Position numbers and translations under genes: made by a program. The notes below the pieces were generated by a model that was not told the DNA's origin, ran no database searches, and saw nothing but the letters and a program-made list of their open reading frames with translations. 64,000 bases of DNA, from NCBI RefSeq assembly GCF_025854275.1, contig NZ_CP107567.1, positions 4,030,001 to 4,094,000 of the forward strand. The letters are read 5' to 3'. Below, piece after piece: positions 7,765 to 16,109 of this stretch (position 1 is the stretch's first letter; each line of letters begins with the position of its first letter). This DNA is from Streptomyces peucetius. Its GTDB lineage: Bacteria; Actinomycetota; Actinomycetes; Streptomycetales; Streptomycetaceae.

Positions 7765-9519
7765 GTGGCGGAACGTAGCACGGCTGCCGTCGACGTGGCC
7801 GACAACGGCGGGGACGAACCGCTGACCGCCAAGGCGGGCAAGGCCACGACCGACGGGGCGGCGGAATCCCAGACGACAAAGTCCCCTACGGCGGACTCCC
7901 CCAGCGCAGCGCGGAAGGAGACGCCGGAATCGGACGGTGAACAGCAGGGCGGCGAACCGTCCCCCTCCACACCCGATCTCCACAGCGGCCACAAGCTCGC
8001 CAGACGCTACCGGCTCGAGGAGTGCGTCACCCGTCTGGACGGTTTCAGCAGTTGGCGTGCGGTCGACGAGAAACTGCGGCGCGCTGTCGGCGTGCACATC
8101 CTTCCCTCCGACCACCCCCGGGCACGCTCCGTCCTGGCAGCGGCCCGTTCCTCGGCGCTCCTGGGCGACCCTCGGTTCGTCCAAGTACTGGACGCCGTCG
8201 AGGAGAACGACCTCGTCTACGTCGTGCACGAGTGGCTCCCCGACGCCGTCGAGCTGACCGCCCTGCTGGCCGCCGGACCGTTCGAGCCGCACGACGCCTA
8301 CCAGCTCGTCGACCAGATCTCCCAGGCCATGGCCGCCGCCCACCGCGAGGGCCTCGCCCATCTGAGGCTCACACCGGGTGCCGTACTGCGGACCTCGACG
8401 GGCCAGTACCGGATCCGCGGCCTGGCCGTGAACGCCGCGCTGCGCGGCATCTCCGCCGACGGCCCCCAGCGGGCGGACACCGAAGCGATCGGCGCTCTCC
8501 TGTACGCAGCGCTGACTCAGCGCTGGCCCTACGAGAACGATGCCTACGGACTCTCGGGGCTCCCCAAGGGAGTGGGCCTGATCGCCCCCGACCAGGTGCG
8601 GGCCGGCGTCCACCGAGGCCTGTCCCAACTCGCCATGCGCGCGCTGATCAACGACGGTGCCACGGCTTCCCGCGAGGAACCGCCGTGCACCACACCCGAT
8701 GAACTGGCCAAGGCCGTCGCCGCGATGCCGCGCATCCGCCCGCCGGAGCCGGTCTTCGCCGCACCTCCCGAGTACCAGCGCACCACGTACCAGCAGGTCA
8801 GTCACGGAAGGCCGGCAACCAGGCCGGGTGCTCCCGCCACCACCCAGCCGGCACCCACTCCGCCCCCGCCCCTGCAGACCCGTACCGGCAAGGCCCTCAA
8901 GTGGGCCGTGTCCGCGCTGCTCATCGCGGCGCTCGGTCTCGGCAGCTGGCAGATCGCCGACAGGCTGCTGGACGACCGCAACGCCAAGGAAGGGCCCAAG
9001 ACGTCGGAGACCGGAGCCCCGGATGGAAACGACAAGCCCAAGGCACCCGTGCCCCTGGCGATCCAGGACGCTCAGGAGTACGCGCCGGACGGCAGGCCCC
9101 AGAACGCGGCCAAGGTCGACGCCACCTACGACGACGACTCCACGAGCGACTGGCGCACCGGATACTTCGTGGACGGTCCGGACCTGGTGCCCTCCGTCAA
9201 GGAGGGTGTGGGCATCGTCTACGACCTCGGGTCCGACAAGGAGATCTCCGGTGCTTCCATAGCGTTGCGCTACGACGGCAACCACACCACCATGACTCTC
9301 TACGCGGTCGACTCCCTGTCGCCGTCCGGCTCCGTCGACTCGATGGAGAGGATCGCCACCGGGCAGACCAACGGATCCGACCTCACACTGACGGCCCGGA
9401 AGCCGGTCAAGAGCCGGTACGTGCTGCTGTGGATGACCGCGATGCCCTACTCGCCGCAGGACGGGTACAACGGCGCCGGACACAAGCAGGGCATCGAGGA
9501 CGTGAAGTTCACCGGCTGA
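7765..9519 (+). CDS. Membrane pseudokinase with extracellular discoidin-like domain
   Basis: 584 residues in four parts. An Ala/Thr-rich head is followed by a kinase-like domain at about 75-330. Then comes a Pro-rich linker and one membrane helix (WAVSALLIAALGLGSWQIA, near 380). The extracellular C-terminal part (about 430-584, YDLGSDKEISGASIALRY...SRYVLLWMT) resembles the F5/8 type C carbohydrate-binding fold. The kinase motifs are gone: AHLRLTPGAVL replaces HRDxKPxNxL, IRGLAV replaces DFG, and no VAxK lysine is evident. This matches the C-terminal half of mycobacterial MviN, whose phosphorylated pseudokinase binds FhaA; an FhaA is encoded at 52845-53714. The GTG at 7765 follows GGGGAGG (7747-7753). 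ATG 7720 is an alternative without a clear ribosome site. Confidence 0.88.
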   Translation: MAERSTAAVDVADNGGDEPLTAKAGKATTDGAAESQTTKSPTADSPSAARKETPESDGEQQGGEPSPSTPDLHSGHKLARRYRLEECVTRLDGFSSWRAVDEKLRRAVGVHILPSDHPRARSVLAAARSSALLGDPRFVQVLDAVEENDLVYVVHEWLPDAVELTALLAAGPFEPHDAYQLVDQISQAMAAAHREGLAHLRLTPGAVLRTSTGQYRIRGLAVNAALRGISADGPQRADTEAIGALLYAALTQRWPYENDAYGLSGLPKGVGLIAPDQVRAGVHRGLSQLAMRALINDGATASREEPPCTTPDELAKAVAAMPRIRPPEPVFAAPPEYQRTTYQQVSHGRPATRPGAPATTQPAPTPPPPLQTRTGKALKWAVSALLIAALGLGSWQIADRLLDDRNAKEGPKTSETGAPDGNDKPKAPVPLAIQDAQEYAPDGRPQNAAKVDATYDDDSTSDWRTGYFVDGPDLVPSVKEGVGIVYDLGSDKEISGASIALRYDGNHTTMTLYAVDSLSPSGSVDSMERIATGQTNGSDLTLTARKPVKSRYVLLWMTAMPYSPQDGYNGAGHKQGIEDVKFTG

Positions 9520-9556
9520 CGGACAGACGCACCGACGAAGGGGAGGGGGTTCACCG

Positions 9557-10261
9557 TTGGACAAGGCGACGCTCGGCGACGCAAGCGACCAGGATCTGCT
9601 GGCACGCCATGTCGACGGTGACCCCGATGCCTTCGGTGAGCTCGTCCGGCGCCACCGAGACAGGCTGTGGGCCGTCGCCCTGCGCACCCTGGGGGACCGC
9701 GAGGAGGCGGCCGATGCCGTCCAGGACGCCCTGGTCTCGGCCTTCCGGGCGGCCCACACCTTCCGGGGCCAGTCCGCCGTCACCACATGGCTGCACCGCA
9801 TCACCGTCAACGCATGCCTCGACCGAGTCCGGAAGGCCGCCTCCCGCAGGACCTCGCCCGTCGACGACACGGAGCGCCTCGAGCAGCTCCTGGAGCCGCA
9901 CGAGTCGGCTGAAGCCCCCGCCGAGCGTCATGATCTTCATCGCGAGCTGATTGCCGCCCTCGCGAAACTGCCGGTGGACCAGCGCGCCGCCCTGGTGCTC
10001 GTCGACATGCAGGGCTACGCGGTCGCGGAAGCAGCGCGCGTGCTGGACGTGCCGACGGGAACGGTGAAGAGCCGCTGTGCCCGGGGCAGGGCCCGCCTCC
10101 TTCCCATGCTCACGCATCTGCGTGGTCAGGCCGGGGATAACAGCGACCTCGGCCTGGGAAGGAACCGGACGCCGGGGACATCCGTCCCACCGGCGTCGGG
10201 ACCAAGAGAAACAGGGCCGAGTGACCCTGCGGCAGTGAAGGGCGGAGGTGGGCGCGCGTGA
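9557..10261 (+). CDS. sigM: ECF RNA polymerase sigma factor SigM
   Basis: Directs RNA polymerase to a stress regulon. The 234-residue product has sigma region 2 at about 10-90 (DPDAFGELVRRHRDRLWAVA, AADAVQDALVSAF, TWLHRITVNACLD). Region 4 lies at about 130-190 (LPVDQRAALVLVDMQGYAVA, VPTGTVKSRCARGRARL). A Gly/Pro-rich tail of about 40 residues follows, longer than in most ECF factors. The start is probably the rare TTG at 9557, with a strong GGGAGGGGG ribosome site seven bases upstream. It shares GTGA with the following anti-sigma gene (translational coupling). The name sigM rests on gene order (murJ-pseudokinase-sigM-anti-sigma-trxBA), as in Mycobacterium and Streptomyces. Confidence 0.87.
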   Translation: MDKATLGDASDQDLLARHVDGDPDAFGELVRRHRDRLWAVALRTLGDREEAADAVQDALVSAFRAAHTFRGQSAVTTWLHRITVNACLDRVRKAASRRTSPVDDTERLEQLLEPHESAEAPAERHDLHRELIAALAKLPVDQRAALVLVDMQGYAVAEAARVLDVPTGTVKSRCARGRARLLPMLTHLRGQAGDNSDLGLGRNRTPGTSVPPASGPRETGPSDPAAVKGGGGRA

Positions 10262-11166
10262 CATCCTCGACCGACACGAATGGGCACCCGGACGTCTCGG
10301 AGATCTCCGACCTCACCGAAGGCCTTCTGCCGGCCTCCCGTACGGCGGAGGTGCGGCGGCACCTCGACGACTGCGTGCTCTGCTCGGACGTGCAGACGTC
10401 TCTCGAGGAGATCCGCGGCCTGCTCGGCACGCTGCCCGGCCCTCCGCGCATGCCGGCCGACATCGCCGGCCGCATCGATGCCGCTCTGGCTGCGGAAGCG
10501 CTGCTCGACTCCACCACCGGTGGCGAGACGGACCATGTTTCACGTGAAACAGTGCCCCGTCCTCTCACCGCGGAGCCGGTGTCCCCGCCCGCCCGGCCGG
10601 CAGGGCACCCTCGAGCAGCGACCGGTCCGGGGCGAGTGGGCAGGACACGTCGCCGACGCACCACCGTCCTCAGTGCCGTCCTCGGCGCTGCCGCCGTGGG
10701 GGTGAGTGTGATGTTCCTCCAGTCGGCGCAGACAGGCTCTGGCAATGACGCCGCCACGGCGCAGAAGGAGGCGAGCGTGAGCACCGCGGCACGTGATGGT
10801 GCGCAGTTCTCCGGCAGCGCCCTCGACGACCGTGTGCGTTCCCTGCTGGCAACCGGACCGACGCAGAAAGCCGAGCCCAGGATCGAGAAGGCGCCTTCCC
10901 TGGAAAGCGGTCCTACGACTGTCTCCCCCAAGAGCAGCCCGGACGCATCCGTACCCGGCTGCATCCGGCAGGGGACAGGACGGACCGACACACCGATCGC
11001 CGTCGAGCAGGGGACGTACGAAGGCATGAGCGCTTATCTCGTGCTCATGGCACACCCCAAGGACAGCACTCGGGTCGAGGCGTACGTCATCGACGCGGCC
11101 TGCGTCGACCGCCCGGCCGTGCCCACGGGCGAACTCCTTCTCAAGCAGTCCTTCCCTCGTCCCTGA
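10258..11166 (+). CDS. Membrane anti-sigma factor for SigM
   Basis: 302-residue partner of the preceding sigma factor. The cytoplasmic N-terminus (about 1-80) has an anti-sigma fold with a HLDDCVLC zinc-type HxxxCxxC motif near residue 37. A Pro-rich linker, one membrane helix (LSAVLGAAAVGVSVMFL, near 140) and an extracytoplasmic domain follow (about 230-302, GCIRQGTGRTDTPIAVEQGT ... VEAYVIDAACVD, two cysteines). It would hold SigM at the membrane until an envelope signal is sensed. The GTG start overlaps the sigma stop by four bases. A perfect parS lies inside the linker-coding part, where it is read as HVSRET. The signal sensed is unknown. Confidence 0.85.
   Translation: MTSSTDTNGHPDVSEISDLTEGLLPASRTAEVRRHLDDCVLCSDVQTSLEEIRGLLGTLPGPPRMPADIAGRIDAALAAEALLDSTTGGETDHVSRETVPRPLTAEPVSPPARPAGHPRAATGPGRVGRTRRRRTTVLSAVLGAAAVGVSVMFLQSAQTGSGNDAATAQKEASVSTAARDGAQFSGSALDDRVRSLLATGPTQKAEPRIEKAPSLESGPTTVSPKSSPDASVPGCIRQGTGRTDTPIAVEQGTYEGMSAYLVLMAHPKDSTRVEAYVIDAACVDRPAVPTGELLLKQSFPRP
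10537..10550. promoter_or_regulatory. parS: parS site inside anti-sigma gene
   Basis: Exact GTTTCACGTGAAAC within the anti-sigma coding sequence. In frame it reads Val-Ser-Arg-Glu-Thr, placed in the disordered linker between the sigma-binding domain and the membrane helix, where such a sequence is tolerated. Confidence 0.94.
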
Positions 11167-11204
11167 GATCCTCCGAGATGTCGCCGGTGCCGCTCCGGTT
11201 CCAC

Positions 11205-11231
11205 GGGAATGCACGCCCCGTAGGATCCGTT
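11205..11231 (+). promoter_or_regulatory. SigR-type promoter of trxBA
   Basis: GGGAAT at 11205-11210 and GTT at 11229-11231, with exactly 18 bases between GGAAT and GTT. This matches the known SigR (thiol-oxidative stress) consensus GGAAT-N18-GTT. It sits 70 nt before the trxB start and just after the anti-sigma gene. trxBA is an established SigR target in S. coelicolor, so induction by disulfide stress is expected. Confidence 0.82.
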
Positions 11232-11300
11232 GGGTGGGGTGAGAGTCCATGAACCCGCCCCGTAGGCAGTAGGCAGTCTGCAGAGACGAGGAAGAAACCC

Positions 11301-12275
11301 GTGAGCGACGTCCGTAATGTGATCATCATCGGCTCCGGGCCCGCGGGCTATACAGCCGCGCTCTACACCGCGCGAGCCTCGCTTCAGCCGCTGGTGTTCG
11401 AGGGCGCAGTCACCGCCGGCGGTGCGCTGATGAACACGACCGATGTGGAGAACTTCCCGGGTTTCCGCGACGGCATCATGGGGCCTGACCTCATGGACAA
11501 CATGCGGGCCCAGGCAGAGCGTTTCGGCGCCGAACTCGTCCCCGACGACATCGTGTCGGTCGACCTCACGGGCGACATCAAGACCGTGACCGACACCGCC
11601 GGAACCGTGCACCGCGCCAAGGCCGTGATCGTCACCACCGGATCGCAGCACCGCAAGCTCGGACTGCCCAACGAGGATGCGCTGTCCGGCCGCGGGGTCT
11701 CCTGGTGCGCGACCTGTGACGGCTTCTTCTTCAAGGACCAGGACATCGCCGTCGTCGGCGGTGGCGACACCGCGATGGAGGAGGCCACCTTCCTCTCCCG
11801 CTTCGCCAAGTCCGTCACGATCATCCACCGCCGCGACACGCTGCGGGCCTCCAAGGCCATGCAGGAGCGTGCCTTCGCCGACCCGAAGATCTCCTTTGCC
11901 TGGAACAGCGAGGTCGCGGAGATCCATGGCGACCCGAAGCTCTCGGGTCTGACCCTGAACAACACGAAGACGGCCGAGAAGTCCCCGCTTGCGGTGACCG
12001 GCCTCTTCATCGCGGTGGGCCACGACCCCCGGACCGAGCTGTTCAAGGGCCAGCTCGAGCTGGACGGCGAGGGCTACCTCAAGGTCGATGCCCCTTCGAC
12101 CCGCACCAACCTCACCGGTGTCTTCGCCGCCGGTGACGTCGTCGACCACACCTACCGTCAGGCGATCACTGCCGCGGGCACCGGCTGCGCTGCCGCTCTG
12201 GACGCCGAGCGCTTCCTCGCCGCGCTCTCGGACAGCGAGAAGGCTGCCGAGCCCGAGAAGACCCCCGTGGTCTGA
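11301..12275 (+). CDS. trxB: Thioredoxin-disulfide reductase
   Basis: NADPH-dependent flavoenzyme that keeps thioredoxin reduced in the cytoplasm. The 324-residue product has the FAD-binding [15 protein letters not shown] near residue 12 and the redox-active CATCDG (Cys136/Cys139). The NADPH-binding [15 protein letters not shown] lies near 150, and the second FAD motif [15 protein letters not shown] near 275. Length is normal for the family. GTG start with an Arg/Glu-coding purine-rich GAGGAAGAAA upstream. It forms an operon with trxA 48 nt downstream, behind the SigR-like promoter. Confidence 0.97.
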   Translation: MSDVRNVIIIGSGPAGYTAALYTARASLQPLVFEGAVTAGGALMNTTDVENFPGFRDGIMGPDLMDNMRAQAERFGAELVPDDIVSVDLTGDIKTVTDTAGTVHRAKAVIVTTGSQHRKLGLPNEDALSGRGVSWCATCDGFFFKDQDIAVVGGGDTAMEEATFLSRFAKSVTIIHRRDTLRASKAMQERAFADPKISFAWNSEVAEIHGDPKLSGLTLNNTKTAEKSPLAVTGLFIAVGHDPRTELFKGQLELDGEGYLKVDAPSTRTNLTGVFAAGDVVDHTYRQAITAAGTGCAAALDAERFLAALSDSEKAAEPEKTPVV

Positions 12276-12323
12276 CCCCCGGATCCCACTCCCTCACACC
12301 CCGCAGAAAGTTAGGAGGCCGCC

Positions 12324-12656
12324 GTGGCCGGCGCCCTGAAGAACGTGACTGACGACTCCTTCGAGGAGGACGTCCTCAAGAGCGACAAGCCCGTACTGGT
12401 GGACTTCTGGGCCGCCTGGTGCGGTCCCTGCCGCCAGATCGCGCCGTCTCTCGAGGCCATCGCGGCCGAGCACGGCGACAAGATCCAGGTCGTGAAGCTC
12501 AACATCGACGAGAACCCGGCCACCGCAGCCAAGTACGGCGTCATGTCGATCCCGACGCTGAACGTCTACCAGAACGGTGAGGTCGCCAAGACCATCGTCG
12601 GTGCCAAGCCGAAGGCCGCGATCGTGCGCGACCTCGAGGGCTTCATCGGAGAGTAG
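12324..12656 (+). CDS. trxA: Thioredoxin
   Basis: 110-residue classical thioredoxin with the active site WCGPC near residues 32-36 (VDFWAAWCGPCRQIAPSLE). The cis-Pro segment VMSIPTLNVYQNGE lies near residue 75, and the length is standard. It donates electrons to ribonucleotide reductase, methionine sulfoxide reductases and other disulfide targets, and is recharged by the trxB product upstream. The GTG start follows a strong AGGAGG ribosome site at 12313-12318. A parS and a terminator hairpin come directly after the stop codon. Confidence 0.97.
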   Translation: MAGALKNVTDDSFEEDVLKSDKPVLVDFWAAWCGPCRQIAPSLEAIAAEHGDKIQVVKLNIDENPATAAKYGVMSIPTLNVYQNGEVAKTIVGAKPKAAIVRDLEGFIGE

Positions 12657-12669
12657 GCACGGCTCCACC

Positions 12670-12683
12670 GTTTCACGTGAAAC
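12670..12683. promoter_or_regulatory. parS: parS site after trxA
   Basis: Exact GTTTCACGTGAAAC, 13 nt after the trxA stop and touching the left arm of the trxA terminator hairpin. ParB bound here would sit at the end of the trxBA transcript. Confidence 0.95.
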
Positions 12684-12722
12684 ACGAATGGGCCCGTCCC
12701 CCGAGGGGGCGGGCCCATTCGT
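12684..12722 (+). terminator. trxBA terminator hairpin
   Basis: Inverted repeat whose arms start ACGAATGGGCCCG and end CGGGCCCATTCGT. The inner G/C-rich bases (CCCCC/GGGGG) also pair across one G-U. A very stable stem just downstream of trxA. The acetyltransferase gene converges from the other side (its end is 12781), so it may work for both. Confidence 0.8.
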
Positions 12723-12780
12723 CTGCCTGGCCCTTCGTCGACCGGTGCCTCTGCGTCGTCCGGTCCCTTCCTCTGCCGGG

Positions 12781-13398
12781 TCAGAGCGGCCGCAGCGCCG
12801 GTTCCTTCTGCACAGCTCCCAGAAGTCGGTCCAGCGCGAGCTCCACATCCTCTTTCCAGGAGAGCGTCGTCCGCAGCTCCAACCGCAGACGCGGATACGT
12901 CGGGTGCGGTCGTACGGTCTTGAAGCCGACCGCGAGAAGATGGTCGGCCGGCAGCACGCAGGCCGGCTCCTTCCACCGGGCGTCGCCGAATGCCTCGATG
13001 GCACGGAACCCCCGGCGCAGCAGATCCTTGGCGACCGTCTGCACAATGACCCGGCCGAGCCCCTGCCCCTGATAGCCGGGCATGACCCACGCGGTCATCA
13101 ACTGCACCGCGTCCGCTGACACGGGACTGGTGGGAAAGGCCATGGAACGGGGCACGTAGGCCGGCGGAGCGTAGAGGACGAAGCCGACAGGAACGTCGTC
13201 GACGTAGACCACCCGCCCGCAGGAGCCCCACTCGAGGAGCACGGCCGAGATCCATGCCTCCTTCTCGAGCTCGGGTGTTCCGGCCTTTACCGCGGCCTCA
13301 CCGCTGACCGGGTCGAGTTCCCAGAAGACGCACGCCCGACAGCGCTTGGGAAGGTCCGAAAGGTTGTCCAGCGTGAGCGGTACGAGCCGACGCCCCAT
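12781..13398 (-). CDS. GNAT family N-acetyltransferase
   Basis: 205-residue protein with the GNAT fold. The acetyl-CoA-binding loop GYQGQGLGRVIVQTVAKDLL lies near residue 110, preceded by MTAWVMP (beta strand 4). The N-terminus (MGRRLVPLTLDNLSDLPKRC, with RACVFWELDP) is characteristic of a conserved actinobacterial subgroup next to parAB and trxA. The substrate is unknown. The ATG at 13398 is preceded by GAGG about 11 nt upstream. A longer reading frame continues upstream, but its sequence does not look protein-like. It is convergent with trxA and shares its direction with parAB, which ends about 300 nt upstream. Confidence 0.85.
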   Translation of the reverse strand: MGRRLVPLTLDNLSDLPKRCRACVFWELDPVSGEAAVKAGTPELEKEAWISAVLLEWGSCGRVVYVDDVPVGFVLYAPPAYVPRSMAFPTSPVSADAVQLMTAWVMPGYQGQGLGRVIVQTVAKDLLRRGFRAIEAFGDARWKEPACVLPADHLLAVGFKTVRPHPTYPRLRLELRTTLSWKEDVELALDRLLGAVQKEPALRPL

Positions 13399-13643
13399 GG
13401 AGGCCGTTCCTCTCTTCCCTCGTCTGCCGCGCTGCGGGCGACCGCCAGCGCGCTCCTCTCGAGGAGCAGGCTGCTGACGAAGCCGCCCACCGCCCCGAGC
13501 CCGAGGCCTGCTGTCACCAGTTGGCCGCAGCTCACCGATCGCATGACCGTCGCCTTCTCTCCGAAGTGGCTCAAGGTGGATGCGTTCATACCAGAACGCA
13601 TCGTATCCACCCAGCCCCGGCATGGATACCGCACCACGGCAAA

Positions 13644-13682
13644 GGGCGGGTGGTGTTCCGAAGTCCGGAACACCACCCGCCC
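13644..13682 (-). terminator. parAB terminator hairpin
   Basis: Perfect 17-bp inverted repeat (arms 13644-13660 and 13666-13682) with a five-base loop, starting 24 nt past the parB stop. The rest of the gap 13399-13643 holds no gene I can support. Confidence 0.85.
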
Positions 13683-13705
13683 TGTCGACAGCGACGAACG
13701 AAAAC

Positions 13706-14806
13706 TCAGACGTCCTCGTCCTCTGCAGGGTCCTCGCCGAGGCCCTTCTCCAGAACACGCCCCTCACCGGGTGCCAGGGTGCCGAGAATGCGCTCGAGAT
13801 CATCCATAGAGGCGAACTCGACGACGATCTTTCCCTTCTTCTGGCCCAGGTCGACCTTCACGCGCGTCTCGAAACGGTCGGAGAGCCGCGAGGCAAGATC
13901 CGAAAGCGCCGGGGACAGCCGGGTGCCGGCTCGGGGACCCTTCGGCTTGGGCGCGCTCTCGGGGTTCGAATTGAGCAGCGTCACGATCTCCTCGACCGCC
14001 CGGACCGACAGGCCTTCCGCGACGATCCGGTGCGCCAGCCGATCCTGCTCCTCCGAGTCGTCGACGGAGAGCAGAGCACGAGCATGACCGGCAGAGAGCA
14101 CGCCCGCGGCAACCCGGCGCTGAACCGGAGGGGAAAGCCGCAGTAGCCGAAGCGTGTTGGACACCTGGGGACGAGAACGGCCGATCCGGTCGGCCAGTTG
14201 GTCGTGCGTGCAGTTGAAGTCCTTGAGCAGCTGGTCGTAGGCGGCCGCCTCTTCCAGCGGATTCAACTGGGCCCGGTGCAGATTCTCCAGGAGAGCGTCC
14301 AGCAGCAGCTTCTCGTCGTCGGTGTCCCGGACGATCGCGGGGATCCGCTCGAGTCCCGCCTCCCGGCACGCGCGCCAACGACGCTCGCCCATGATGAGTT
14401 CGTAGCGTTCCGGCGCCAGTTGACGGACGACGACCGGCTGGAGAAGTCCCACTTCCTTGATGGAGGTGACGAGTTCCGCCAGGGCGTCCTCGTCGAAGAC
14501 CTCACGCGGCTGGCGCGGGTTCGGGCTGATCGCATCGAGTGGCACCTCGGCGAAGTGGGCGCCTGCCGGGGCGCTCACCTGTGCCGAAGCAGCCTCCCCC
14601 TCTGGTGAGGGGCTGGTTGCCTCGGGCGCGGCTGCTGCGGCCGGCAGCGTGGCGACCTTGGCCGCCGCCACCCCCCTCTCCGCAGTCAGCACGGGAGACA
14701 CACCCGGAGAGGTCGACGCTCCCTGGGAGTTCGGCTGCTTCTCCTGCGGAGCGGCAGGAATCAGCGCACCGAGCCCACGCCCCAATCCTCTACGTCGCTC
14801 GCTCAC
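13706..14806 (-). CDS. parB: Chromosome-partitioning protein ParB
   Basis: CTP-dependent DNA clamp that loads at parS and spreads, organising the origin region for segregation. The 366-residue product begins [17 protein letters not shown], the ParA-stimulating N-terminal motif. A low-complexity linker follows, then the ParB/Noc core with [16 protein letters not shown], the [13 protein letters not shown] box (CTP-binding site) and [21 protein letters not shown] helix-turn-helix (TRGxx-like [19 protein letters not shown]) and a C-terminal dimerisation region ([17 protein letters not shown]) complete it. ATG overlaps the parA stop by four bases, so the two are coupled. Six exact parS sites lie within 21 kb of oriC in this window. 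Confidence 0.97.
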   Translation of the reverse strand: MSERRRGLGRGLGALIPAAPQEKQPNSQGASTSPGVSPVLTAERGVAAAKVATLPAAAAAPEATSPSPEGEAASAQVSAPAGAHFAEVPLDAISPNPRQPREVFDEDALAELVTSIKEVGLLQPVVVRQLAPERYELIMGERRWRACREAGLERIPAIVRDTDDEKLLLDALLENLHRAQLNPLEEAAAYDQLLKDFNCTHDQLADRIGRSRPQVSNTLRLLRLSPPVQRRVAAGVLSAGHARALLSVDDSEEQDRLAHRIVAEGLSVRAVEEIVTLLNSNPESAPKPKGPRAGTRLSPALSDLASRLSDRFETRVKVDLGQKKGKIVVEFASMDDLERILGTLAPGEGRVLEKGLGEDPAEDEDV

Positions 14807-15876
14807 TGGATCCCCTCCGACACGTTCTGCTGGCTGTTCCGACCCGTGTGGGCATGCTGCGGGTCGTAGCGGACACCGACCCCACGCAGAGCGATCTCAC
14901 GGGCTGCTTCGAGATACGACAGGGAGCCACTGGACCCTGGATCATAGGTCAGTACCGTCTGCCCGTAGCTCGGCGCCTCCGAAATACGCACCGAGCGCGG
15001 GATGCTCGTGCGCAGGACCTCCTCGCCGAAGTGGCTGCGCACCTCCTCCGCCACCTGCGAGGCGAGCCTGGTCCTGCCGTCGTACATGGTGAGCAGGATG
15101 GTGGAGACATGCAGCGTGGGGTTGAGGTGGCCACGCACCAGGTCCACGTTACGCAGCAGCTGACCGAGCCCTTCCAGCGCGTAGTACTCGCACTGGATGG
15201 GGATCAGTACCTCCGCACCGGCCACGAGGGCATTGACCGTCAGCAGGCCCAGCGACGGGGGACAGTCGATGAGGATGTAGTCCAGCGGCTGCTCGTAGGC
15301 CTGGATGGCCCGCTGCAGTCTGCTCTCCCGCGCCACCAGCGACACCAGCTCGATCTCCGCACCGGCGAGATCGATGGTGGCGGGGGCGCAGAAGAGTCCT
15401 TCGACGTCCGGGACCGGCTGGACCACTTCGGAGAGAGGCTTGCTCTCCACCAGGACGTCGTAGATCGAGGGAACTTCGGCATGGTGATCGATCCCCAAAG
15501 CCGTGGACGCGTTGCCCTGCGGATCCAGATCAATCACCAGCACACGCGCGCCGTGCAACGCGAGCGAAGCGGCGAGGTTGACCGTGGTGGTGGTCTTTCC
15601 CACGCCGCCCTTCTGGTTGGCGACGACCATGACGCGTGTCTGCTCAGGTCGGGGCAGGCCCTCACCGGCACGCCCCAGCGCCTCCACGGCCAGCTGAGCA
15701 GCACGACCGATGGGAGTGTCGTCCATGGGGGGCGGTGTTTCACGTGAAACATCCTCCCCCGCGGACTCGGTACGGGGACCGGGGACCGGATCGGTCATCG
15801 GTCCCGCGATGTTGGCGTCGGACCGCAAGGATTCACTCTCCTCGACATCAGGCTCGCAATGAACAGAGCGTGCCAT
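14803..15876 (-). CDS. parA: Chromosome-partitioning ATPase ParA
   Basis: Walker-type ATPase that positions ParB-bound origins; in Streptomyces it acts in sporulating and tip-growing hyphae. The deviant Walker [20 protein letters not shown] lies near residue 85, followed by [16 protein letters not shown] and the Walker B-like [11 protein letters not shown]. The roughly 80-residue N-terminal extension ([20 protein letters not shown]) is typical of Streptomyces ParA. The ATG at 15876 gives 357 residues, but its ribosome site is weak. In-frame ATGs further in ([16 protein letters not shown]) are alternatives. A perfect parS lies inside the gene, read as VSRET. Confidence 0.95.
   Translation of the reverse strand: MARSVHCEPDVEESESLRSDANIAGPMTDPVPGPRTESAGEDVSRETPPPMDDTPIGRAAQLAVEALGRAGEGLPRPEQTRVMVVANQKGGVGKTTTTVNLAASLALHGARVLVIDLDPQGNASTALGIDHHAEVPSIYDVLVESKPLSEVVQPVPDVEGLFCAPATIDLAGAEIELVSLVARESRLQRAIQAYEQPLDYILIDCPPSLGLLTVNALVAGAEVLIPIQCEYYALEGLGQLLRNVDLVRGHLNPTLHVSTILLTMYDGRTRLASQVAEEVRSHFGEEVLRTSIPRSVRISEAPSYGQTVLTYDPGSSGSLSYLEAAREIALRGVGVRYDPQHAHTGRNSQQNVSEGIQ
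15737..15750. promoter_or_regulatory. parS: parS site inside parA
   Basis: Exact GTTTCACGTGAAAC in the part of parA coding the variable N-terminal extension. ParB bound here could affect parAB transcription, giving possible autoregulation (inference). Confidence 0.95.
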
Positions 15877-15930
15877 GCTTTCGGGGTCGTGAACCAGCGA
15901 GGCCCGTGGTTCTGTGGAGGAATCCACGCC

Positions 15931-15939
15931 TGTGGACAA
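15931..15939 (-). promoter_or_regulatory. Consensus DnaA box upstream of parA
   Basis: TGTGGACAA, the reverse complement of the preferred actinobacterial DnaA box TTGTCCACA, 55 nt before the parA start. The parA-rsmG gap (15877-16109) also holds the parS at 16026. No other gene is evident there. Confidence 0.65.
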
Positions 15940-16025
15940 TTCCGTAGCCCGCAAGAGGGGCTTGCGGCCCTTCGACGGGGCGGCCGCACGGCCGCGGCTG
16001 ATAATTCCCTGCAGCAGTGAGCGAC

Positions 16026-16039
16026 GTTTCACGTGAAAC
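16026..16039. promoter_or_regulatory. parS: parS site upstream of parA
   Basis: Exact GTTTCACGTGAAAC in the intergenic region between rsmG and parA, 150 nt before the parA start codon. It is the parS closest to oriC on this side in the window (about 6 kb). Confidence 0.95.
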
Positions 16040-16109
16040 ACGATGCACAAGCCGCATGACCAGACCGGGACGACACTCCGAAATCAGGACGTATGGCTAC
16101 GTGTATGGC

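Noticed and set aside
13287..13676. Minus-strand small frame with MRSVSCGQLVTAGLGLGA, between parB and the acetyltransferase
   Set aside because: Has a helix-like stretch, but no ribosome site, it crosses the parAB terminator and the acetyltransferase start, and I know no matching family. Worth a look only if conserved.
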